Shown here piece by piece: positions 47,565-58,276 of a stretch of 60,000 bases of DNA. Positions within the stretch are counted from its first letter, which is position 1. Every line of letters begins with the position of its first letter. The stretch is from assembly GCF_026151205.1 (NCBI RefSeq), contig NC_087072.1, forward strand, positions 5,940,084-6,000,083. Reading direction: 5' to 3'. The DNA is from Bolinopsis microptera (Eukaryota > Ctenophora > Tentaculata > Lobata > Bolinopsidae). Below the pieces are notes generated by a model. It was not told the origin of the DNA. It worked only from the letters and a program-made list of their open reading frames with translations, and made no database searches. The translations under genes and the position numbers were made by a program.

Positions 47565-49730
47565 TCAGGGGAGTTCTTTAATAATGTTACGGTCATCTAG
47601 AATACCGAACTTCCTGAAAACGTTATCATATTTCCTCAGACAACGTTTAATGCCTTTAATCAGTCTATCACGGCTATATCCTCTATCAATTAGAATTTTG
47701 AATATTTTGTGAAGATGGGAGGTAAAGATATCCAATCTAGTGCAAACATTACCATATCTAAGAACTTGACTTGAAAAAACGTTGTAGCCAACCTCGGTTG
47801 GGATGTTACTGTGAGGAAATGTAAGGGATACAACATGAAAATTAAAATCATCAGTTTTGTTATACACTGATATTTCTAGTCCTTCTGTGGAAATATTAAT
47901 ATTTAAATCAAGGTAGTTAATGATTTTATTATTGGAACCAGCTCGCTCCATCTCCAATGAATTAGGATAAATATCTTTAATCAATTTATGAAAGTAAAGG
48001 TAGTTAATAATAGATAAATCGTCAACATATCGTTTATTATTGGATAATATCTTTGCTAATCTCATTTTCTTTTCCTGAAGTAAACGTTTCATATAATTAA
48101 ATTCCTTTTTGCCAACAGTGAGATCAGCTATAGGGGAACTTGAATTTCCACCCATAGGAATACCCTTGGTTTGTATGAATACAATCCCACCGAAGACGAC
48201 ATAAGTGTTATAAATAATAAATTTGACAGCCTCTTTTAGGTCATCTTGACTAAAGCAGGCATGACAATCATAGGTTTTATTGGAAAAGAAACATGTATTA
48301 CTGTCTCTTTTAGAAATACAAATATATCTATTACGGTCTGAAAATATTAAATCAACAACTTCATTAATCATATTCTCTACTTCAATCAAGTCTAATCTGG
48401 TATAAAGAGTAGTAAAATCATATACTTGTATATTATAAACATCGCTATTTTTGATAGCTTCAAGGAATTCACTTGAGGAATCTATGCTCCAAAACATGTT
48501 TATACCGCTGTTGTTGTAGATTGCCTCGCAGTATTTCTTGAAGTATTTCCTCAAAAGTTTCAGACAACAGTTAACTTGGACGTTAAGTTGTTTCGTAACG
48601 CAAAAACGGGCACCTGCAATGAACCTCGCCTTGTAAGGGTTCTTATGAAGCTTAGGGTTCCAGAAGATGCGTGCTAGTCGCAAGTTTTTATCTTCAACTT
48701 GTACATTAAATCTCTCCTTTAGACTCTCAGATATTTTATTGACATAATGAGTCTCGTCTTCGCTACAGGGTTTATATGTATCATTACCTATACATTCTAG
48801 AGTATTAGGATCAAAACCCATTTCATTGACAAGAGTTTTTACATAAAACTTTTTACAAATAAATGAAAAATTGCCAGAAGCTTTGTCGATACTACAAATA
48901 ATGTATTTACTTTTCAGCAATTTAAGACTTCTTTTAACATCATCTTTTTCCAGTGTGTTTTCTTTTATTTCAAACGTTTCAGGAAAGTTTTTCTTGTAAT
49001 ATTCAATACGATTGGAAACTATTGATAACACTTTTTCCTTCCAATCGCTGAACTTTACTTCTTTTTGACAGTACTTTCTACTTTTTGATTTTATAAATTT
49101 ATCGACAGCTTCGGTAACTGACATATATATCTCATCTGGAGATTTAAATGTGGGAATTCTGTATTTACAACCGTAGGAAAGTACTTCCCTAAGTTCAACA
49201 TTATCAACAATATCTAAATTACCAGTAACTACATGTCCATGAGGAGGATAATTGAAAGGGGAGGAGTGACAATCGCATGGACTACCTAAAATAGATTTAA
49301 TATCAGAAATAGAAAGTTTCTTTAAGAATGAAGCATAGTTACGAATAGAAAGACTTATAGGATCATTATACTCATAATAAATCTGTAATGGTGTAAAAGA
49401 CTGAATCAAAATGGGAAGCAAATCAATGACTGAAGTGTCAGAGAAAATAGATTTTAGGTTAAGATTATCAATGAATTTGCAATTAAATGGAACAATTATA
49501 AATTCTCTATTACTGGATTCAGATTTGTTCTGATGGTATTTGGGGGAAAATGTTGAACAGAAAGAGGAACATACGTTGTAAATCAATCCTGAATTATTTT
49601 GACTCAAAGAGTAGAGAGTGTCTAAATCTGATAAGCTATAACATTTTAATGTTTTGTATATGGAATGTTCTGAAGAGATGTTATCTTTCAGCCTGTTAAT
49701 ATCAGACTCTATATGGTATCCAGAGACTTC
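47565..49730 (-). CDS. Penelope-like reverse transcriptase
   Basis: RT of the Penelope class, related to telomerase RT. The frame is open from 49730; the first usable codon often proposed, TTG at 49607, is not a normal start, so translation probably comes by frameshift from the endonuclease frame. Visible parts: an N-terminal region with CDCHSSPFNYPPHGHVVTG and LSYGCKYRIP, then ARIFWNPKLHKNPYKARFI (RT1-like), DFTTLYTRL (RT3, catalytic Asp), GIPMGGNSSSPIADL (RT4) and RYVDDL (RT5, about residue 525 from 49607). All key residues are present and the frame has no internal stop, which argues for recent activity. Confidence 0.85.
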   Translation of the reverse strand, partial: EVSGYHIESDINRLKDNISSEHSIYKTLKCYSLSDLDTLYSLSQNNSGLIYNVCSSFCSTFSPKYHQNKSESSNREFIIVPFNCKFIDNLNLKSIFSDTSVIDLLPILIQSFTPLQIYYEYNDPISLSIRNYASFLKKLSISDIKSILGSPCDCHSSPFNYPPHGHVVTGNLDIVDNVELREVLSYGCKYRIPTFKSPDEIYMSVTEAVDKFIKSKSRKYCQKEVKFSDWKEKVLSIVSNRIEYYKKNFPETFEIKENTLEKDDVKRSLKLLKSKYIICSIDKASGNFSFICKKFYVKTLVNEMGFDPNTLECIGNDTYKPCSEDETHYVNKISESLKERFNVQVEDKNLRLARIFWNPKLHKNPYKARFIAGARFCVTKQLNVQVNCCLKLLRKYFKKYCEAIYNNSGINMFWSIDSSSEFLEAIKNSDVYNIQVYDFTTLYTRLDLIEVENMINEVVDLIFSDRNRYICISKRDSNTCFFSNKTYDCHACFSQDDLKEAVKFIIYNTYVVFGGIVFIQTKGIPMGGNSSSPIADLTVGKKEFNYMKRLLQEKKMRLAKILSNNKRYVDDLSIINYLYFHKLIKDIYPNSLEMERAGSNNKIINYLDLNINISTEGLEISVYNKTDDFNFHVVSLTFPHSNIPTEVGYNVFSSQVLRYGNVCTRLDIFTSHLHKIFKILIDRGYSRDRLIKGIKRCLRKYDNVFRKFGILDDRNIIKELP

Positions 49731-50308
49731 TTAGGCTGAACTTTCTTCTTTCCATTCCCTCTGCCACGATTGTATCGAGCAATCTGTCCACTAAAATAAT
49801 TCATAACCCGATCTTGGGAGATGTTGCCCGTTCCTTTCTTCTTGTCATTAAGACCAAGAGGGAATGCTGTCCCAAGCTTCTCTATCCAGTAATCCTCCAG
49901 GAGAAGTAAATCATTTTTGACATCAGTGGACATGTCAGAATCAACATAATCTACAATCTGTATGGAAGCATCTGAGAAGACGTGACCAGGAATATTAAAA
50001 TGTTCATATAAAAATGTGGATGATTTGGCTTTGACACAATTTCTGTGGCCATTGACTCTTTTATGAAGTGGTTGAGTTGTTTCTCCAACATATTGTTTTT
50101 TACAGGTAGAACAGGTAATAACATAGATAACATTATTAGTTTTACAATTAAATATAAAATTTGTATGTCCAAAGATAAAATCATTTTTAAAAGTACTGCT
50201 CCTAAATGTATTAACAGGATTAAAACTGTTGCAAGTGAGACAACCTCTACCATTGCAACATCTAAAAGTGCTAGAAAAGACATTACTAGGGGTTACCCAT
50301 TTATTCAA
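49709..50308 (-). CDS. GIY-YIG endonuclease part of the Penelope-like element
   Basis: 199 residues counted from TTG at 50308. It starts with a Cys-rich segment (FRCCNGRGCLTCNSF, 15-29) and CK...CSTC (55-69) suggesting zinc binding, then the GIY-YIG nuclease: VIYVIT (60-65), KKQYVGETT (70-78), Arg at 84, His at 88 and the late Glu in LEDYWIEKLG (137-146). The basic tail (GRGNGKKKVQPKK) precedes a TAG at 49709-49711. It lies 5' of the RT with a 22-base overlap. Nicking activity at the integration site is known for the family. Confidence 0.82.
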   Translation of the reverse strand: MNKWVTPSNVFSSTFRCCNGRGCLTCNSFNPVNTFRSSTFKNDFIFGHTNFIFNCKTNNVIYVITCSTCKKQYVGETTQPLHKRVNGHRNCVKAKSSTFLYEHFNIPGHVFSDASIQIVDYVDSDMSTDVKNDLLLLEDYWIEKLGTAFPLGLNDKKKGTGNISQDRVMNYFSGQIARYNRGRGNGKKKVQPKKSLDTI

Positions 50309-50349
50309 GGATTTTGAGAAAAATTTACCATTACGTTTAAGTCAAGAAG

Positions 50350-52085
50350 GTAACATCATCCCTTTTATTTCGGCGAGAGAGATAGAAACGTCTGGTTTTC
50401 AACAAAATGTTCGCCTTGTAAAAATAACGTTTCCTCCCCAGGAGGAAAATTCAAAACGCTGTAGATTTTGAATTATTGCGAAAAGTCTTGGCCTTATAAA
50501 ACTGCGCAGCTTTAACTTTGCAGATTGTTGTTCTCTGATTGGCTGAATCGTATCACGTGGTACGCGGTACAATTGCATTCTTGGAATATTTGAAGCGTGC
50601 AAATGCAATGAACTAGCGCTAGCGCGCGCGGAGTTCAACAAGCTGTGAAAAGGCGATCACCCTGTAGTAATATCGCTAGCCGGTAAGGTCTGCTGGGTCG
50701 TCGATTAGACTGTAGACGGTCTTTTGGAAAAAATATTTTACGAGTATCACCCGTTAAGAAATCTTAATTACATTAACTTCCTTATTATGTATTATAAATA
50801 TATGGTCTGTGATCGAAACAGTTCATCGCCTGGGCATTAAGGGGTCGTTATATAAAATATTCAATATTATTATTACGCAATCAGCTGAGGGGGAGGGTTC
50901 CGAATTGCGAATTATTATGCTAGTGTAATTTTAGCACAATTGCAATAATAGCTATGTGTAAAACTGATTACAGAGGGGGGGTAAAAATGTTCCAAACATG
51001 ATTACGTAATACGTGAACGACTCCTAAGCTAACGGGCGATATATACATAAATAACAGAAAAGCTGCGCCTGCGTGAGACCTAATTCCTGCGTGCGAGTGG
51101 TGAGACCTAATTTTCCTGTTCGACCTAGTTACATCTTGGTTACTGGGCCGCGCGCTCAGCCTGTCATTCCGCCTAATCTCTATTCGGTTATGTTTATGAA
51201 CATGATAGCCTGATGTAACATGTTGGTGACAGTAACTTGTAGGTTTATAACCTACCAAGACGCTTAACGGGTGATACTCGTAAAATATTTGTTCCAACGA
51301 GTCCAACTCGGCGCCGCGCGCGTCCTGGTAGGTTATAAACCTACAACCAAGACGCGCGCCGAGTACTGTGGTGTGCCCACCTAAAAGTGAAAGTGACGGC
51401 CTTAACGAATATTTGACACAAATATTTTACGAGTATGGCCCGTTAACCTGTTACTTGGTCCATCTTGCATTTTCCATATCACTGCCGCGCGCAGTGTTGT
51501 GACCCCTCTTCGTCGTATTTTACAAATATTTGGACGTTGGCAATTTATTCAATTGATAATTTTAAAGTTTTAACATTTTTAATATTAAATTCTTTTTTAA
51601 TATAGTTCTAAAACGATTAGGCTTGCTTTCTGTAAAAATTTAATGTACTTTCGTAAAATAATTTTGATGTGGCAGCGATTTGAAAAAAAAATTAGTTAAA
51701 AATGATACAAAAAAATTGAACATTTTTTTATATTAAAACATGTATTACTTGGGCTGTGTTGACAGTAGAAAAATAATTTAACCCTTGTCCGAAAGGTTTA
51801 CAAAAGTTTTACGCGCCGCGCATAATTGCCGCGCAATTTCGCGTGTCAAATCCGTCTAAGAGTGAACAGAATTGATGAAGGAGCACTTTGAGCTTTAAAC
51901 CTCGTGCGTTCACTGTTCGCGTCTTAATTGCGCCCAGTTCACTGTTGCCTCGCGTTATTCCATCATCCATATTTCTGCTCTTAGTTGCTTTATAATGTGT
52001 CAGCAGTAATCAGCCCTGCTGTATTATATATTGTGCTTGATTGTTGATACCTAATTAATTAACTGTTTACGATGGCAGTTATGGT
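50350..52085. other. Repeat mosaic upstream of the Penelope-like element
   Basis: No host gene. Contains the motif TTTACGAGTAT..CCCGTTAA three times (about 50736, inverted about 51262-51286, about 51426), an inverted repeat around TAGGTTTATAACCTACCA (51228-51255 with 51325-51347), GC-rich CGCGCGCCGAG words, and at about 50771-50860 a diverged third copy of part of the 280-bp direct repeat. Confidence 0.6.
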
Positions 52086-52362
52086 GGATGATGATTAATC
52101 ACTCTACAATCGCCTGTCACGTGACTTCTTCAACCCGTTCTGTAGATGGCCCTAAACAACTATTCGAAACCCGGAAACCATAACCCTCTAATCAGATCCC
52201 AACCCTAACGGCATAACCCTAACCAAATCCTTTACAAAAGCATATACTGAAACACTATATAGAGAAATTAGGCTAACTTCCTTATACGGTCATATCACGT
52301 GATCGAGACAGTTTTTCGCCAATATCTCGTTAGGGGAGAATTTTAACCTTATGTCATGGGGG
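52086..52362. repeat. 280-bp direct repeat, right copy
   Basis: Same orientation as the copy at 46456-46735. Shared landmarks: GATGATGATTAATCACTCTA, TGTCACGTGACTT, TTCAACCCGTTCT, ATCACGTGATCGAGACAGTT, TTTCGCCAATATCTC and TATGTCATGGGGG. Confidence 0.8.
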
Positions 52363-53001
52363 TAATAGGTAAGTACTTAGTAACCTCTTTGCTTTTATTC
52401 GAGCCTTTTATTAAATCGAAGTTACAGTTCACGAGGTTGATCCTTTGGGAGATATTAAATCCTGTTTTACTATTATTTATAAATTCTAACGTTTAACTTT
52501 AATAATAATAAGTAAGTTTGGACGCAGACTAGAAACGAGTTTAATCGACTAAGTTTTTGATTTTGTGTACCTTTTTATCATACAACTTTTTAATTTCAGC
52601 AAATTTTAGTTAAAGAGTAAATCAAAGTTAGCAATCATTGAACTCAATAGTTAAAAAGGTGACTGTAAAAATAGAACTAAGATTTCGATACTTTTAAATG
52701 AACTTCTAGTTCTAATGATATAATTTTAAATTATTAGATGTTTAAATTTTCCTGATAGCTGGATCATAGTCATGTAGAAATTAGGTTAAACATTGTCATG
52801 CAGAAATTAGGTTGAAATAATTTTGTCCATAGAAAACACAGTCACGCCTTACATTATTACAAGCTTTAAAGGGCTCGTGAGTCGTGTTAGTGTTACTATT
52901 ACTTTTGAGCTTGAAAGCAGACAAAACTTTGCTTATTTGTTTGTTTATTATTTTGTTTGTTATTAGAGAAAGAAGACAATATTACCTCTCGATTATTTCA
53001 G
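52363..53001. other. Intergenic or intron, no gene recognised
   Basis: AT-rich; a good acceptor (GATTATTTCAG) closes it at 53001. Upstream exons of the following gene fragment were not found. Confidence 0.4.
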
Positions 53002-53936
53002 GAGAAGCTAAAAGCGGTGAAAGACGCTAAAAGCGCTACAAGAAGCATCTCCCGCAGGAGCTGTTGAATCAGCACGCTGAAGAAGTACAGAGACTGGTGA
53101 ACAAGCTGATAAACTCAGACAGCAGCAAAAACTTCAAGTGAGCTTCGTGACGTCATTGACATTACCGTCGTTGTGACGTCATTTTCGATGTTGATCGAAT
53201 GTTTTTGGCCGGTGAAGAAGGTGAAGAAACCATTAATATTTACTGAATTAAATGCGACTATAAAACCGAAATAGTAATACACTGCTGACTACAAAGAAAC
53301 ATCTTACATGGGGCCAGGCTCATATAAGTGTTCATATGTTAGTGTTCATAGCCGTTGAAAATATGGCGGAATGACAGGCTGAATGTGGCCCAGTAGAAGA
53401 AAAAACATTATAATTCTTTCCGACCATAATAGAAATACAATTAAACTAGAATGAAACAAAGAGTATTAAATTTTTAAATTAGTCGAGTCAACCAAATTTC
53501 ACAGAGAAGCTGGACATTTATACGACAATTTAAACGCAATGTGTATGCGCCGTGATCAATGGTCACGGCGCAGAACCATTGCGCCGTGACCGTTGATCAC
53601 GGCGCATAACCCGTAAGATGCTGCGCACATTTTGATTTTAAAATGGCGGGAACACATTTCAACTGCCATTGTTATACGATACATTGAAGTGCATAGTGGA
53701 GTGTGTGGTCTGATAGTAGACAGAGGATTTATTTGAAACATTCCCGGTGCCTTCAACTGTTCTTTGCACTGATTATTTGATTGCTTAAACGAATAGGCGA
53801 GCCTTCAAAAACATTAGTTTTCATAGTTTTATGATGCAAATATGATTTTTCCATTTACTTAACTGATAATACCCCCAATATCTTTTCAGGTGTGGAGGTC
53901 GGACCGAAACTGTAATCAGACACTAAACATTAACGA
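53002..53936 (+). CDS. Probable last two exons of an unknown gene, possibly frameshifted
   Basis: Exon 53002-53137 follows a good acceptor and ends at a donor (TTCAA|GTGAGC). Exon 53890-53936 follows TTTTCAG and ends in TAA, completing the split Lys codon (NFK|CGGRTETVIRH). The downstream part of the first exon reads YKKHLPQELLNQHAEE and VQRLVNKLINSDSS, a likely helix. The upstream part reads EKLKAVKDAK in another frame. The two frames meet in an AAAA run at 53029-53032, so a one-base deletion, or a different acceptor at about 53033, is implied. No family recognised. Confidence 0.45.
53544..53608. repeat. GC-rich inverted repeat with nested palindromes
   Basis: Arms 53544-53572 and 53580-53608 (29 bp, one or two mismatches). 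Each arm is itself a hairpin, GCGCCGTGA...TCACGGCGC, so the 9-mer occurs four times in alternating orientation. It lies in the presumed intron 53138-53889. Confidence 0.92.
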
Positions 53937-54673
53937 GGACCAATTATTTTACTCCCTTAATGATGAATAAAGATCGCTGATTGCTTTTACTAATATATAG
54001 TGTTAAAATGAAAGAGAAACTGTTGAGACGAAAGAGAAAAACGCACTCATTTATTTATAGTTTTATGTCTTAACAATGTTATTCGAAAGCTAATTTTAAA
54101 AGCTGGCTCTGAATCCTTGCTAAATGATTTGGGAAGGTGTAAGGGCTAAATATGCCTGTAGACATCATTTTCAGTGGGTTTTATGAAGTTTATGATTAGG
54201 GTATATTTTGGGACTGAAATAAGCGCAAGATCGACCTTCGACGTTCCTATTCCTACTGTTTTTTTAATTTAGCAAATATACAAAAAAAAATTATACTGTC
54301 GTAAAGATAAAATGTTTAGTTATCGGATAGATACTTTAAAATTAAGTATTAAAATAACCGAGCTAAGATATTCAATGTTAAACTCAAAAATGTTCACGCG
54401 TTTATGAAGAAATATCTAATTCTGCGCGTAGTTTTTTGGTCACAACTATGGCAAATTTTTACCAATTTTGTTCATAATTTCAAAATGTTATTTAGTAGAC
54501 AAATTACTTTCGGACTAAATCCATATTGTTTATTCAAATCTAAAAGAAACAACATTTATTTGACTTCAAAATTGTTCAATCTGAATACGAGCTAATTACG
54601 ACGAAGGGAGGTCACAACACTGCGCGCAGGAGTGCATATGCCCTATGAGTATGTATACAGTATATGTGATATG
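53937..54673. other. Intergenic, no gene recognised
   Basis: AT-rich with short frames only. Confidence 0.5.
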
Positions 54674-55913
54674 TGCATTGGGGGGGGGCCAATGGCATAA
54701 AATGGCATAAAATGGCATAAAATGGAGACTTTTTCTATGGAGAAAATGGAAAAACCCATGAGTAATTCTCCATTTTCTCCATTTTATGCCATGAATTTTG
54801 TCTTCGAAATTTCATCTTTAACACCATTTAACACCTAAATTGGACATCCTAACATGTTTATTTACGCTTACTAGGCACTAGGGGTGTAACAAGCTTATGA
54901 AAGCTCATAGTAGGCTACTAGATGCTTATACTAGGTTAGTAGAGGCACACTTCAGGCAAACTCATAATTACTCAAGCCTAGTGTAAAGTTATTTCTACAG
55001 GCTACAGCAGGAGTGAGTAATAGGCACTGAGAAGTGAGACCTACATCCTCGAAAGTCGAAACCAGCTCGCACTGCAAAGGGGAGGCCTGCCTTCCGAGAT
55101 GCATTACCAGGGGGAAGCCTCGAATCCAAATTTGTGTATCGAGGGGTAGGTGCAGACTTCGTTGACCCGAAAAACCAAAAAAATATTTTCGGCTAATAAT
55201 GAAGAGGATAGCATGAAACGTGGATGGTGGAGAAAAGTGGTTTTTAGAAAAACTTTGAAAAATTTTGACTTAGAAAATTTTCGGCCCGAGTCATTCTCGA
55301 TACGTACCTCTCGCATCGAGAGCTCCCGATTCCGAGCTCGTGTTGCAAAGGGGAGGCCTGCCTTCCGAGATCGCATTACCAGGGGAAGCCTCGAGTCCAA
55401 AATTGTGTACCGAGGGGTAATTTTCTAAGTCAAAATTTTTCAAATTTTTTCTGAAAACCGCTTTTCTCCACGTTTCATGCTTCCCTCTTCATTATTACCC
55501 GAAAATATTTTTTCGGTTTTTCGAAGTCCACACCTTCCCCTCGATACACAATTTTGGACTCGAGGTAATGCGATCTCGGAAGGCAGGCCTCCCCATTGCA
55601 ACACGAGCTCGGAATCGGGAGCTCTCGATACGGGAGGTACGTATCGTAAATGACTCGGACCGAACATTTTCTAAGTCAACATTTTTCAAAGTTTTTCTGA
55701 AAACCACTTTTCTCCATGTTTCAAGATACCCTGTTCATTATTGGCCGAAAATATCTTTTTTTTAAATAATTTTTCTCGAAATTCTAAATTTTTCAGGTTT
55801 TCAATGGCATAAAATGGCATAAAATGGAGACTATTTCTTTGGAGAAAATGGAAAAACCCATGAGTAATTCTCCATTTTCTCCATTTATGCCATTGCCCCC
55901 CCCCCTGCATTGG
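54674..55913. mobile_element. hAT-like non-autonomous element with 8-bp target duplication
   Basis: TGCATTGG occurs at 54674-54681 and again at 55906-55913, directly flanking the element. The ends are inverted: a run of G followed by CCAATGGCATAAAATGG on the left, and the complement (CCATTTATGCCATTG, then a run of C) on the right. Both ends repeat AATGGCATAA two or three times and carry a hairpin, GGAGAAAATGG...CCATTTTCTCC. The middle (about 55060-55740) is a large imperfect palindrome sharing AGGCAGGCCTCCCC, GAATCGGGAGCTCTCG and similar blocks. No transposase. The 8-bp duplication suggests hAT-type mobilisation. Confidence 0.72.
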
Positions 55914-57443
55914 TTTCACTTTTCACTTTTGTCTCTTATCTGATTTTAAACTATTAATATTACCTGGATGCTGGAACACCAATACTATGCGCGGCGCTAT
56001 TTTCAAGCTTCATGCACAATGATGAATGAGAGGAGCGAGAAAGAGGCCAGCGAGCTAGGTAAATTTAATTATTATTTGTTAGTGCTCATTTTTCTTGACA
56101 CACATTGAATTTCCTTTGTCCTTTTTGCGCGCGCCGGCAAGCACAAACAAAAAAAGATAAGCAACGTGTAGCGACCATCGCCGCCTTCGTGAGAAAGTAT
56201 AGTAAGCAGTGCTAGGAGCTGTGAAAGTCGATAATCAGCTGATATTTGGTTTCGCTTTTCAAAACGAAGTTACAAACAATTAAAACGTCACATTAATGCG
56301 GACTTAAACGTTAAACACAATTATAAAGAAGATTAGATAATCCTTGCCATGAAAGCAAGTCAGATTTAAATATACTGCAACAATTTCCCAGACACGCGCT
56401 AAACAGTCCTTTATTTATTACCGCTGTTTCCTCGGCACGTGAATGCGGGATTGCAGCCGCCCAATCAAAAATCAGAGCTTGAAACACTCCTGAACAAGTC
56501 TTGAGTTCTTTCCGTTTAAAACCTTGGAGCAGAGCCAGGAAAAGGGGTGAAGGTTTGGGGTGGGAGGGTTGGGTTGCCGTTAGATTTGAAAAAGGGAACG
56601 TAAAATGGTTTATTTAAAAATAATTTCCAATATTTCTTGAAACTGTTTCACGTCTGTACATGTGAGATTAATAATATGGCTTATCTAACTAATTAAATTA
56701 AATTTCAAATAATATCACAGAGATTACGCCTTAGAAAGGCTGACAAAATGTGACTTTGTACACGAATTCAAATTTAGATTGCGTGAATGAGCAGGAAATA
56801 TTGATACCGATAACACCACATCTCCAAATTAAACTTAATCCCTTTTCCAAATAACGGCAGATATTTTCCTGAGTATTGGGTGCACGGTCATAATACCTTA
56901 GTAAGTGTATTATAGAGGGGCACTCACTAAACAGGGTAAAGAGGGGGAGGGGGAGGAGGAGGGGGGGGGGAAGTGAATAACAAAACTGATAGGGAAAGTT
57001 AGCTAACATTCAATGAGGTAGCATCGATCTGTTGTTAAATTGAAAACCTTCGGAGCAGCAGTTAGCATTAAAGGATGGTTTTTCACAAAACAAAAAATCA
57101 ATATTACTTAATTAACTTTCCTTCCCTGGTAATGGCATATATTCACAACATTATGCAACATCACTATCATAAAATCATAAATATTAAAAATACATCTGTA
57201 ACTTTTGATAATAAATAACTCCAATCTTCAATAATCAAATAATAAGCTACAACTAATGCACCCTTTCTTAATTGAGGCTCAATTACGATGAAAAAAGATA
57301 CCAGCCCCAATATCTCAACACTACAAATCATGACCGATTCGACAACCGAAGCTAAAAATTTAGCTTATATTAGTTTTACGTAAAACATTCGAATTTCGAT
57401 GTATAGTACTTCTTAGCACATATAAAGTCTCAATTAAAAACAG
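55914..57443. other. Intergenic with a G-rich tract, no gene recognised
   Basis: A purine tract GGGGGAGGGGGAGGAGGAGG and onward at about 56942-56972 could form a G-quadruplex on the + strand. Otherwise AT-rich without coding signs. Confidence 0.5.
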
Positions 57444-58276
57444 TTAAGGCCACAGGGGGGGGTCCGAGGTCGAAAAAAAGTTTTTTGCCAGTTGGCAGAC
57501 CACGTACTATCTGACGCTTGCACACCACCCTTAGCCCCCCAGAGCGCCTAGTTTGTCGTAAAATTGAGGTTAACTATTGCCTTTTTAATCAGTTAACCTC
57601 ACAAATAACCAGTTCTTAACATTTTGTTGCTCTCGTCACAAGTTAAACTTATCAATGGGTATCAATTGGCCATCCAATGTGAACAGAACTATTATATGTC
57701 CTTTATTTGTTGGAAAATTGAGGTTAACATATTTTCTCAGAATCATGGTCTTTTGACTCTCCTGAACAATTTATTTACCACCTCAAAAACCTATCTTCTC
57801 CTAGAGCTTTTATCCATTTCACCTCAAATTTGGAACTTATGTTCCTGACATAAATTTAAAAGTTTGTTATGTAACGATTGTTGTAATTTTGCTCCTAACT
57901 CTTTTTATGAGGTTAACCATTTTAAATTTTGTAAATTTTGTAATTCTCACTCATGGTTAACCTCATATCTCAGCTTTGGAGCAAGATATCATAAATCGTT
58001 ACATAACAAAAACTCAAAATACCTTTAAGAACATTGTTGGCAAGTTACAAGGTTCTAAGTCATAAACTAAAAAAGAAGATAGATTTTGAACACAATTGCA
58101 TTTAAAGTTTTCATTTACAATAGAATTACAGGTAAACCTCAAAATTCAACGCGCGATATCTTCAAATAGGAAACTTTGTTTTCGGTAAGGACAAAAGCAT
58201 TTGAAAATTTAGATCGAGCTCTACAACATATCTCAAAATCTCAAAATTGACCTCGGACCCCCCCCTGTGGCCTTAA
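57444..58276. mobile_element. TTAA-flanked non-autonomous DNA element (MITE family, copy 2)
   Basis: TTAA at 57444-57447 and 58273-58276. Terminal inverted repeats start GGCCACAGGGGGGGG and continue through TCCGAGGTC (about 24 bp). The interior holds at least five GAGGTTAAC/GTTAACCTC words in both orientations. The sequence ATTACAGGTAAACCTCAAAA followed by GCGCGATATCT near the right end is the complement of sequence at about 20651-20690 in copy 1, so the two are one family, inserted in opposite orientation. No transposase. Confidence 0.78.

Larger units (their letters stand above)
47565..50341 (-). mobile_element. Penelope-like retroelement with N-terminal GIY-YIG endonuclease
   Basis: On the - strand a GIY-YIG endonuclease frame (50308-49709) is followed by a reverse transcriptase frame (49730-47565), overlapping by 22 bases in a different phase. 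In the classical Penelope arrangement GIY-YIG is C-terminal to the RT; here it is N-terminal, as in the permuted Chlamys/Naiad group. The frame of the endonuclease is bounded upstream by a stop at 50342-50344 and has no ATG before 50308, so the 5' end may be lost. True ends of the element are not resolved; direct repeats at 46456 and 52086 lie outside it. Confidence 0.82.

Noticed and set aside
49951-50471. Overlapping frames on both strands at the Penelope endonuclease
   Set aside because: They are shadows of the GIY-YIG frame.
46736-52085. Hammerhead ribozyme in the flanks of the Penelope-like element
   Set aside because: Penelope-like elements often carry one, but I found no CTGATGA...GAAA core on either strand in a suitable arrangement.
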